Below, one piece after another: positions 13,901-25,900 of a DNA stretch of 64,000 nucleotides. The position numbers were made by a program, and so were the translations under genes. How positions within the stretch are numbered: position 1 is the first letter of the stretch; each line of letters begins with the position of its first letter. A model generated the notes under the pieces. That model made no database searches, had not been told where the DNA came from, and saw only the letters and a list, made by a program, of their open reading frames with translations. Source of the DNA: Colocasia esculenta (lineage: Eukaryota; Streptophyta; Magnoliopsida; Alismatales; Araceae); contig CM024758.1 of assembly GCA_014218235.1 (NCBI GenBank), positions 73,542,206 to 73,606,205 of the forward strand. The letters run 5' to 3'.

Positions 13901-16900
13901 CTGATATGGCCGGATCTAGGGTACTTTAAGCACCCTCTTTCACTCTTTGGCTAGATCCTCTTCATAGGTAGCCCCCGCCTCACGACCAGTAGCCGCTTCT
14001 TCTCTCCTCCCCCATTACTGTTGGATGTCGCAAACATCTTGCTCTTCTTCTACTTTAAAGTTTGAAACCTTTACATCTCTCTCCTCTTTTTTGTTTATTA
14101 TTATTATTTTTTAAAGTGGGTAGTACCACATATCATGGTTTGCTGGTGCGCCGATTCGGGGCGAATCGGGCTCGCCCTGATGCGCTCCGATTCGCCTGGA
14201 AACTGTTGGGCAGTCATGGCTGAAGCCCCAGTTTGGCCAGATTCGCATGGTTTTGATATTTTTTTGGCTGTTTCTATGTTTACAACCTCTTGTGAAGAAC
14301 ATCATGTATAACTGATGATATTTATGGCATGTAATACTACACAAACATCCATTTTCATTCAATTGTATTGGAAATTGAGAACAAACTTCAAAGTATAAAC
14401 ATGAAATGTGAAACATGAAACTCAATTCCAATTGAAAAATACAATGAGACTCATATCAACTAAAATGTACAAACCTGAAATTCAAATCCAAATACAAAGT
14501 ACAATGAGTCTAGTATCCCCAATATCCCTGCTGATATGGATCATATGTACCCCACTGGGGTTGGACAGACTCATCCGACTCTGAGGGCAGCTCCCCAATA
14601 AGATGATAACTTTTGGTTCGAGACACAAATGAACGGAACTCATCCCAAGTCATCATGGTGTTGTATCTTCTCCGAAACTCCCTCACAAAGTGGTCCCACA
14701 CCTCGCATCCAGGACGGACTATCCTCAAACTCGTCATTTGCACATCCTCTGCAGAAGCATCAATCTGCTGAACAGGAACATGAACATTCACATGAATAAA
14801 CAGAGGTGGATCAAAATATGGTGCAGGGTAGCCTGTGGTGGCGTAGCCACTATAGCCACTGGAGTAGCCTGTGTCGGACTCTGGCTGATAACTATGTCCC
14901 CCATATCCATAGGATCCCACAGACTCATTTGTACTCATTCTTTCAAAATCAGATATCATAGTGTTATAGCTATCACTATCCACTGCTGCACCTTCTGCAC
15001 GACCACCTCCCCTAACCCTTCGCCTTCTATTGTACTTCACTGGGTCGCCATGATGCTGCTCCGCTGTGAATGCTCCCCCATCTCCATCATTACCCCCCCC
15101 CTCCCCCTTCTCCAACATTACCATCGCCCCCTCCCCCATCTCCATCACCTCCCCCTACAGACCCACCCGGTGAACCAGTTGTCATGGAGTCATGGGAGCG
15201 GCTGCGGTAATCGTGGCGAATCCTCTGGAGGTGTTTTTCTTCTGCATTTGGATCCAATGTTTCTAAATCTGCAATGTCAAGTGGATCTACAGAAGGGGCA
15301 GCCAATTTTTTCCCTTTCTTGGATCCCCAGGGTAACCAACTCTTTTCTTTTGTGCTGGGGCGGTTGGCTCTGTAATGACAATGCCTTTGGCTGGGCCACC
15401 TGCTGGACCTATGTCCTTCCCCTTTCCTTTCTTGGTTGGGATGTCGCCACTGCCTTTCCTTTTGCAGCTTGGGAGAGAGCAGCAGGTTCCTTATGTGTCC
15501 CTTCCTTCTTGGTTCTGCGGAAACAATTGCTTGTGCTTCTCTCATAAACTCTGAGTGGGCTGACGGGCCTAAATTCATCAATCTTTCAAACTCTGCATCA
15601 TCATCAACAATTGCACCACCTGCAATAGTCCCCAACATCACAAATTATACAACAGACAATGACAAAACAAAGAATGAACAGTTTAACAAATTAGAACTAC
15701 TGTCTCACCTCTGGCCCAATGATAATTCGCCAAGAAGATCTACCTCATCTCTTCTTCGGCCCGAAATTGACTAGAATGTGGTTGGCCGCCCCCTCCCACA
15801 TCTCCATCACCCCCCTCCTCCGCTTCTGCAGCTTCGATAGCCTTAGCTAAAAATGTGTTTGGCCGTGGTAGATCTTCCGGATCATCTGCCTCCTCATCTA
15901 ACTCGAACTCTCCCCGCTCTGTGGTCGCTCGTGCAACCCATGCAACCATGGGGTCTTCATCATCTCGTAAAAACCCAATGTCAACGGATCATCCTCCACC
16001 TCCCCCCTCTTTGGATCCTCTGTAAATGCTTCCCCTCAACCTCATGTTATAATGCACATACACCAAATTGTCCAACCGCCTATGTGATCCTCGTACGATA
16101 GCTCGAACGCATAATGGTAAGCAGGATGGAGATAGTAAGCTGCAATTATGGTATAAAATCAATTAGTGTGATTGTACTAAAAAAAATAGTACCAAGTTGA
16201 ACTAAAATTTTCTCACCCGCCATATGTAGATCCCGACTCATTTGTCGGTCCCACCGATCCTCAACAACGTCTAAGACCAAGTGTGCATAACGAGGGGACA
16301 CATCGTGGATCTTTTTCTTTGCAGCTTCAATTTTTGCATAAACCAAACCTATGCTTGGTCTCCTATCCCCATCAACCACCCTCAAAACCTCATAAAGAGG
16401 TTCAATGATTTGCACCAGCTTGAAGACTCGGTCCCAGAAATTAGCGCTGCAGATGATCCCTTCTACCTCTTTACCATCAGAAGTCCCTGCAAAAGTGCTG
16501 TGCATCCATCTGTCTGTCCTAAACATACGTTTTAGACCATCTTTATGCTTTAGGAGACTTTGTAAAGCAATGAAATTAGTTGCAAAGCGGTGATAGCCGG
16601 CCGCAACAACTCTCCACCTGTGGACTCTCTCATCCCGCCAACACAACATGATGATTATAAATGTACCTTGTGATTTTCTGCCCAGCCTCCACCACCATCC
16701 TGACAGGTCGCAATGTGCCAATCTCTTTCAACATCAAATCTACACAGTGTGCTGCACAAGGAGTCCAGTAAAGATGAGGATAAAGAAGCATCAACTCCTC
16801 ACCTGCCTTCTTGTATGCAGAGCCATTATCGGTCACCACTTGCACAATATATTGCTCTCCTATCTCATCCACAACCTCCCGCATCAAACTTAGAATATAT

Positions 16901-19900
16901 TCAGAATTGTGCACTCTATCGGATGCATCAACAGATTTGTGGTAGAACACCTGTCTATCACAATACACAAGGAAGTTGATAAGACTACTCTTGGTCGTAC
17001 CTGACCAACCATCACACATGAGTGTGCAACCATATTTTTCCACTTTTTTTTGAAGCCTTGGATATATGACTTGATCTCCTGCACTTCTTCATCTAGATAT
17101 CTCCCTGCCAAGTCTCTTGATGAGGGTGGTTGCACATGAAGCCCTTGTTGTTGTACCTCTTGGATCATACTTTTGTAATACGGGCTATTAGCTGCATTGA
17201 ATGAAATGCCCGAATGATGCCACCATTTTGCCACTGCACGGCCCACTTTATATCTAGGCCCTTGCTTGTTGTATGCATCTAATTCTGGTTTGTTTTCCAT
17301 GCTCCCGAGAATATAATGCGGATCCACCTCTTCTAAGGTTACACCCGTGGATCTCTTCCTTTGCCCTTGCTCTCTGTCTGGGTTTGGTACGTTGGTTGAG
17401 GATGGAATATGAGTGAAGTAATCACCCACATTGGAGTACCGACGGGACTGCGTCTCACCCCCAACTCTACTACCACTGCCACCACTACCACTCCCAACCT
17501 CAAAGCTCCCTCTCTGCTCAGGGACATCAGGCACATCAGGTTCCTCATCGTCATCTTCATCTCGTTGCCTACCCGAGATGATCCTCTCCTGCATCTCCCT
17601 GTCCGCCTTCTTTCTTTGCGACTCAGCACGAACACCCTTCAAGTGTTCAATCATGAGCCGCTTCACTTCAGCAGGCACGGATTTACAACCTTGGACATCT
17701 TGGTACCCTGCAAGCCGCCCACCTGCAAGGTGCTTCTTGAGGCGGGAGACGCCCCCTCCTTGGCCCGTATGGCCGCAGTAGTTGCACTTGTAATTGTGCC
17801 TACTGCCTATTGCAGTCCCGTGCTGCCACCCAATGTCCTCACTAGCAGCTTTCTTGGGTGCCATCTACATAAAATAGTTATTCATTAAATTTCATCTAAA
17901 AAATATATTCTGATTTTTTTATAAATAAATTCAGAAATAAAAATTAGATGAACATGGCCAAAAGTATGTGTAAGAAAGATAGATTCAAAGGAGAAATGGT
18001 GGAAAGTGAACATTAAACACTTACACCATCATGTTTGAATTATTTTGAATTTTTAAACAAAAATTTTCAGAAATTCAAAATTAAAAGAAAAAGGGCAAAT
18101 CTATGTGGAAAATTTTAAGATTGAAGAGAGAAATGGTGGAAAGTGAACATTAAACACTTACACCCTCATGTTTGAATTATTTTGATTTTTTAAACAAATA
18201 TTTTCAGAAATTCAAAATTACAAGAAAATGGGCAAATGTATGTGGAAAAATTCAAGATTCAAGAGAGAAATGTTGCAAGTGAACACTAAACACTTGCAAC
18301 ATCATGGTTCTAAATTTTGATTTTTTAAAAATATAATTTCGTTGCAATTTCTGTTTATTTAAATAATTTCAGAAAAAAAAAATGGAAGAACATGGCCAAA
18401 TTGTGGAAGAAATGTAGATTCAAAGGAGAAATGGTGGAAACTAAACATTAAACACTTGCTATATCATGTTTCAATTATTTTGATTTTTTTAAAAAATATT
18501 TTCAGAAATTCGAAAATAGAGAAAATGGGTAAATCTATGTTAAAAATGGAAGATTCAAGGGAGAAATGGTTGCAAGTGAACACTAATCACTTGCAACATC
18601 ATCTCCCATGAATATACCTCCCATGAATCCCATCCATCAACGAAAAACAGAAAAAAATGGAAGATAGAATGAGACTTACCTTCAAAACAGTGAAAAAGAT
18701 GAAGAGAGGGATGAGAGAAGCCCAAGAACACCTCCAAGCACCTTCCAATCCACCTAGGAAGCCTCCTTGGGTCTCCTAGAGTGTGGATCTGGCGTTTCCT
18801 TGAGAGAGAAGGGGGAAAAAGGGGGGAAAAGGGCTCTTGCGGCGTGGCTCCTGCGAATCGGGACTGCACAGTCTCGATTCGCAGGGCATCGGGGGTTTCT
18901 TACGGGGCGGGGCGAAGCGGAGCGGGTCGGGCCGGGCGAATCGGGCCGGAGCGAGGCGGATCCGGTCGATTCCCTGGCGGTCGGCGGATCCAGGCGGATC
19001 ACACTTACGGGCCGGCGTCGATTCGCTCCGATGCGGGCGAATCGAGCCGATTCGCTCCGCCGTGCAAAACCGTGCTTTGCCACATTATTATAAAAGAAAA
19101 TTAAGAATTACATGTTAGGTGGGACCTAGTCTGTCTAAAAAGAAACATCCCTACCCCCCCCCCCCCCCCAAAAAAAAAAAAAAAAAAAAAACCTATACAT
19201 CAAAGCTCACACCAAGAGGGTGTGAAACAATCAAAGTCCAACCCAAAAGTGTAGAAACTGAGGATTCACATTAGCAATATTAATCGCCCATTCTTAATTC
19301 TACTTTAACAAACTATACTAGGGCTTCCTCAACTCATGACTCCCTTTTGAAGATCCATTGATTTTGCTCGCCCCAAAGCACCCATAAGGTGGCATGGTGA
19401 ATCAACCACCACACCGTCCTACCCTATTGTAGGGCCACTACTCCTCGCTCCTAGTAAAGTAATAAACATCATTCTACAGACTAATAGAGCATTTGGTCCT
19501 CCGAGCAATCTCCCTCCACACCTCATAAGAAAAGGTTAAAAAAAACCAATAAAAAGGTGATCGATGATCTCAGTTATATTTGTGTTTTTTCATTTTTAAA
19601 ATTACAAAATGTGTTAAGAATGAGGGTTTGAGTTGTACAGGGTCTCTGAATGCATTGGTGGAAACAAGAGCAGAACAGGATGTTCCTGAGTTTGATTTTC
19701 GAGATTGCTCATGGGCAAAAGGGGAATTAGATGGAGTGGAGGCTCGAGATCTAGAGCTTAGAGTTAGGCAGGATTCAATCCCCTAGTTATAGCCAACTAT
19801 TAGAGAGAGATGGTGGCACTCTGCTTCTTTGCTACAGACAACTAGACTGCCTATAAGCCAACTACACTGAGTAGAGCTATCACACAAAAAGAGGGAGACA

Positions 19901-22900
19901 AAGTTCCAAAGAAAAATAAAACTTACTTATATCAGACAGAAGAAGAGGAGAATCTGACTTAAGTCACCACTGATAATGACGATGAGACACTTCCACCTAA
20001 GTCTGATGCGCCACATGTATAACGACTAGTTCGTAGTGATGATTCCACACAAGTCCTTAATGATGATAATGATGATTAGGTAGCTGCTAGGCCACAGAAG
20101 TAGGAGCTTTTCATGGAGACACAGGATATATAGTGCTAGGATTTTCTTTGGCTATGGGCATTACTACAAACTATGTGCTTGAAACAGAAAATCAAGGATA
20201 AGAGGACAAGGACAAGGGGGATATGAAGGCCAACAACGTCAGGCAACCTATGATTAACCTTGGAAGCCACACTATTTTCACGGTCTACATACACTCCTCC
20301 ATTCAGCCTCCCACTTTACCTTGCTCAGATATTAGTATTTTCCCTCTTGGAGCAAAAGGAGGATGGGCACCTTGGCCTTCACAAGAACAAGATACAAGTG
20401 AAGCATCTAGTTCATACAATCCAACTAGAATTTGGTGCAACGTTTTATCCCAATCTGGTGAGAGCTCAAGCCAACATTATACATCAAGAGGGATTCAAAG
20501 AGCAATGCATGATGTAGCAAATCCCTCTTTGGTTATGGCTATGAGGCTATGCAAACCATCAAACATATGGACAACCAAAATCAAATGATGATGAGTCATC
20601 CCGGCCTGGATGGCAATATTATAATTTTGTTTTTATCATGTAATGGGGTTTTTGGGAGCAATTTTAAAAAAGAAACTATTTCTACCTAAAAAATAAAGTT
20701 GAGTTCTCTTTTAACTTTAAATTTAAAGTTATGAAAATATGACGTTATGTGTTTGGTAAAAATATCAAAAATTTTAAATTTTGTATTGATGTGTTTGGAA
20801 CGGGAGTGGGAGCCGCCCGGGCCGGGAGGGGAGGGGGCGCAGGGCGGGTGGTGGGCCTCCGTAGGGGGGGGAGGGTGGCAGGGTGGCGGGGGGATCTCGG
20901 CGGGGGAGGGAGGGGGCGTTGGAGGGGGGGGGGATCCCGGCGGGTGAGGGAGGGGGGCGCCGGAGGGGGGAGGGTGCAGGGCGGCGGTGCAGGGGGCGCG
21001 GGAGGGGGCAGAGCAGGGCGGGAGAGGGGGAGGCGCAGAGCGCGGGGGGTGGGGTGGAGGGGGCGCAGGGCGGGGGGCGGTGGGGGGCGGCCGCCGGAGG
21101 GGAGAGGGGGGAGCAGGGGGGCGGGAGAGGGGGGCGCAGGGCGGGTGCCGCAAGGGGGGGTGGCCGGCGGGCGTGGGGGGGAGGGGGCCGCAGGGGGGGG
21201 TCACCGCGGGGGGGGGAGGGGAGAGGGGACGATGCAGAAGGGGGGGAGGGGGAGGAGGGGGGACGCCGGCAGCCGGCAGCGGGGGGTGGTGGGGGGTGGT
21301 CTGTGCGCCGGGAAGGAGGAGGGGGGGGGGGGACGCCGGGGGGTGGGGGAGGAGGAGGGGGGGACGTCGGGCTGGGGGGGGAGGATGGGGGGACGCAGGG
21401 GGGGTGGGGAGGCCGCAAAAGGGGGGGTGGGGTGGTTGCCGGCGGTGTGGGGTGTCGTCGGGGGGGGTGGGGGGTGGCCGGCGGGGAGGGGAGGCCGCAG
21501 GGGGGGTGACGGGTACCGGCTGGGTTTGGGGGGAGGGGGGGTGGGTTGTGGGAGAGACTTTTTGTTTTTTTAAAATAAAAACAAGTTGGCACTTGTTTTT
21601 TTTTTGAAAGAGATTACAAAGGATAAAAGTTCTTCCCTAAAAAAAAAATTGCTTACCAACATGTCTTTGTATTTGATCTCTCTCTTTTTTAAATTTAGAG
21701 AAAGAGAGATAAAAAACTGTAACCAACACCCTATAAACTTAAAAATTGAACATGAAGACTTGTTCATTTGATGTGTCACATTTGATGTGTCATATTTGAT
21801 GTTTTTATGATTATCATTCCTCTTTATGTTATTTGTTGTCCAATGTAATATGAATATATGTATGATTTATTTTATTGCAAATGTGAACTTCTTCAATTTT
21901 ACTTATATTCCTGCATTTTCTGATTTTTCCTAAAATTCCGCAATTTTTAGATTTTTCCTGATTTCCACCATTTTTTTTTAAATAAAAATAATTTTTTAAT
22001 CTGGACGATCTAGGATCAGCCAGCAGATTGGCCGATCTGATCTAGATCGACTGGTTTTCCCCTACGCCGGACTCGAACGGTGGGAGAAGAGGCCCCACGG
22101 AAATCGGCTCGTAACCACCACAAGGGCCACGCACAGGACAGAGTTGCACTTGACGTCCAGGCTCACCGGCGGAATAGCTCAACGCCAGTCATCTAGACGG
22201 AGCCTTCACCTCGACGTCTGGTAAACGCAACACAACACAAGCACCGTAAAACTCATCACAAGCACACAGAGACGCTCTCAACGTCCTGCACACCGCGCCC
22301 GGAGGAGGACACCGCGTGTCAACACCTCGCACAACGGAAAAGAGCTCAGCCTGCTGGACCTACTTGTGGGTTTGGCAGCAACATCGATTGCCGCCCCTCT
22401 GAGGTAGACGACAACACCCTTGCCGTCTACAGAAAGTAGACGACAACATGTTGGCCGTTTACCCCATCTTGACGGCAAGGGATCTTACCGCCAAGTTCCT
22501 CCCTGAAGANNNNNNNNNNNNNNNNNNNNNNNNNNNNNNNNNNNNNNNNNNNNNNNNNNNNNNNNNNNNNNNNNNNNNNNNNNNNNNNNNNNNNNNNNNN
22601 NNNNNNNNNAGGGGCCGACTAAGCCAGTCAAGAGGTTTGGCTTGGTGGCAAGGGCTCAGTAGTGGGGCCGTGCTGATGCTGTGGGAGGTCAAACAGGAGC
22701 CACCTGGTCAACAAACGATGAGTCAGAGTTGGCCTCGATGGTGGCGGGCACTGTGACTTTTAGGGTGAGGAAGATGGAGAGAGGAGGGGTGGTACATAGT
22801 GAGGACGATGCTCCTAGGGGTCACCATGTGACTGTCGATGGGTGCGGTGTCAAGCGGTGGCTTTGACGGTGTTCTCGGTGCACACACACAAAGGAAAGAT

Positions 22901-25900
22901 GAAAGGAGGAGTAGATGAGGTGAGTAATGTGTTCGGTTATAGTGGGCGGGGCAGATGAGGAGGTGCAACGGGGTTGAGGAGAAGAGAGAGGAAGAAAGGT
23001 GACTGGGGGGTAGCAAATAGAAGATGAAGGAGGGGAAGGGGGTGGGAGCGTGGGGGTGAAGGTTTAGAAACAGTGTGGGGTCGCGCTGTAGTGATGGCTA
23101 TGTCCGATGGGAAGAATTGCAGCAGTGGCGTGAGTCTCCCCTTCACAGGGAGAGCATGTGTGACAGCAGCTTGGGGCATCACACCCCTAGGCCTGGTCTG
23201 ATCAGGTTGGGGCTTCCACCCCTAGGGGGTCGGGTGGCCTCTTTGCAGAGGACTGAGAGAGCAAGAGATGGGCTGGCAGCCAAAACTTCTTCAAAATTCT
23301 TTTAGTTCATCGTTATTTTTTTAAGAAAACCTAATACAACCCCTTTTATATAGGTGAGGGTAACCTAATGCTCTTAGTGGGCCAACCCTAAGATCATATG
23401 GGCCACGTAGTAACTAGACTCAAACAAAGTTCATAAAAAATTATACTACTAATATCTTAAGTACATGCTACTGGGCCCTTGTCAAATATGTATACTCTGG
23501 CCAAAAGATATTAAAAATTCTACAAATGTTATGGCCCCAAGTCCCCAAGGGTGCCCAACATGCCCCCTCATCAGAGGTGGTATACCCTCATCATCAGAGC
23601 CTATCTATTATCTGGGTCGGCTACATGAATCTGTTCCACCAAAGATTTCTAAAATGCTATATTTGTATTTAAACCCAAGAAGCCAATGTCCTTCTAATAA
23701 CATCGCACCATCTCATTTTAGGCTATATCATCACCACCATCTCATCGAGGTGGTATATAACTATATATGCATATTATATATTACATACACACATACATAT
23801 ATGCATAGTTTAATGTTTCAAATTTCTGAGTCTAGATGCATATTCACATGCAGAAAAGGATTTGTGAAGTGATACGTCCATGGAATTCACTCTTCACATC
23901 CTTATTCTGTTTCTGGATATTTATTCATCCTTTGCGATAAACTGACCACTTATAACAATCAATTCTGGTTAATTGCGTTAGGATTTCAAAAGACTTTTGA
24001 TGCCAATTTCTCTTTGAATAACCCAAAAGCTGTTCTTTGTTGATGAATGTATGCCAACTCACTACATTTCAAATTTTCTCCTTCTATGTGATTCTACTGT
24101 ACTACATAATCACCCTGAAATTGTATTAGCTAGTGCATGCATCTTTTCTCATGGGAATGGTTTTATGGACCATTGTTTGATGCACATCTTTGGCACTTGC
24201 ATTGTGCTGGATGAACCAGTTTTGTTGTTTTAAACATCTCGCTGTGGGTCTCCATTACATCATATTTGACATACCTATGTGGCACTAGCATCGCATTTGA
24301 TAAAACCTTCTTCCTTATGATTCCGGTCACATATCCAAAGGTTTCAATGAGAACAATCAACCTGCATTGGCCATTACCACTAAGCAAAAGGTAAAACTTC
24401 CTACCAAACACTATATAAATGCATGTGTGTGGTTAGCACTGCATAATGTATAAGCTAACACAGCATATGAAGTATGTGTCAGGAACTACATGACAGAACA
24501 TTTTCTTCCCTTAGTTTCTTTCTACTATCATCATCATAATTAATAGATGAAGAAGTGCCATGAAATCCACCAATAATTATATGCTTTATATTGATTTTAA
24601 TGATTGCTTTGCTGCTACTTCAGCACAAACTTCAGGCACAACTGTCACATTTGTGATAATAGATGGATGGGTCGCTACTGTGGCATCAGTGGGACTCGCG
24701 CTGTATTCTGAATCTGCTGAGGCACATTTTACTCGTTATCTGCGGATCACAGACTGGAAGCCAACAAAGAGGAGTAAGCTCTGGCCTGCACCAGTATCTG
24801 TGTCTTCTAGCCTTGAAAATTATGATTTAATGACACATTTATCTCAGGGTGGAACGCATAACAGCAAGTGGTGGTGAAGTTGCAGGCTAAATACTGTTGG
24901 AGGTGCAGAGGTAACTGTGTCTTGGTCACTTCTTGTCTTCTGTGTAATCAACAAGTTCTTCGAGCTTCTTCATGTTTTTCAGAATTGTCTTCATAGAGAT
25001 GAGTGTGTTTAGTTGAGCATTTCATGCTATTCTTGCCTTTTCTGAGAATCTGAGTCCGTTAATCTTATGGATAAATGATTTTTGCTGTTACTGTCTTGAT
25101 ATATTTGTAATGGCTATGAAGAACATGACAACGATGATCTTGATGAAATTCTCTATTTAAGTATCGTTAATCATTATGGTCTTCGTCATCTTCCCTCAAA
25201 TCTTGTCCTATTTGTTGGGGTCAGCTATGTGAATTCTGTCCTGTCATTGCACCCTATCAAGTGTCATGGTTCATTGTGTCGAAAGCATTAACCCAAGAAA
25301 AGTCATGCCTTTTCTCATTATATCTGATCATTTACTGGATCTTGCAGCAAAATACCATCTTTTGAACTGAATTATGTAGACTATTTTCCTTCAATTTAAG
25401 ACCACTTGAAACTACTCCTAATTCTCAATTCTAACCTTAGTTTTGCCACACATCCAGCTTAACATCTTGATCTCTGCTAGACACACAGCCTATATGGTTT
25501 TTCCTCATTGCTAAACACCAGTAGTACCATGTAGCATGGAGCCCTTACAACAGTTCTGTAAAACTTTAAGAATTTAAAGGTACATTATGTCACATAAGAC
25601 AATGCACAATGCCACCTAGATCTCTATTTCATCCAATCATTTTTACGTTATATCCAATATCCTCTGGATTTCTATTCGGAATAATAGAACCAAGATACCA
25701 AAAATTTCTTTCTCGAGAATGAACTTAATCCTTGAATCATAACTATATCTGATTGATCAATCCTCATGGTACTAAAGTCACACAGCAATTCCGACTTAAT
25801 TCATCAAAACCCAAAATCTTAGTTATCTAATCCAAACATCTTTAGACTCTATGGCAGACCCCCAATGTTCCAACTTGGCATTTCATCCTCTATAGTTGTA

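Larger units (their letters stand above)
14135..19079 (-). mobile_element. hAT DNA transposon, 4.95 kb, insertion absent from the second copy
   Basis: Carries a broken minus-strand hAT transposase. The second copy of the locus has the unoccupied site (CCACATAT at 30194-30201 within an otherwise colinear LINE-like sequence), which fixes the boundaries. Flanking 8-mers are CCACATAT (14127-14134) and CCACATTA (19080-19087), so the 8-bp duplication is imperfect in an AT-rich tract. The ends read CATGGTTTGC on the left and, as reverse complement of the right, CAAAGCACGGTTTTGC. Subterminal zones repeat GATTCG/CGAATC. A tandem array lies at 17991-18600. Confidence 0.75.

Noticed and set aside
20749..21607. 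Large overlapping open frames on both strands (Gly/Arg-rich and Pro-rich)
   Set aside because: They lie in an extremely G-rich core where stop codons are rare by composition; all frames are open and low-complexity.
22448..22756. Frames crossing the N run
   Set aside because: They exist only because N was treated as coding.
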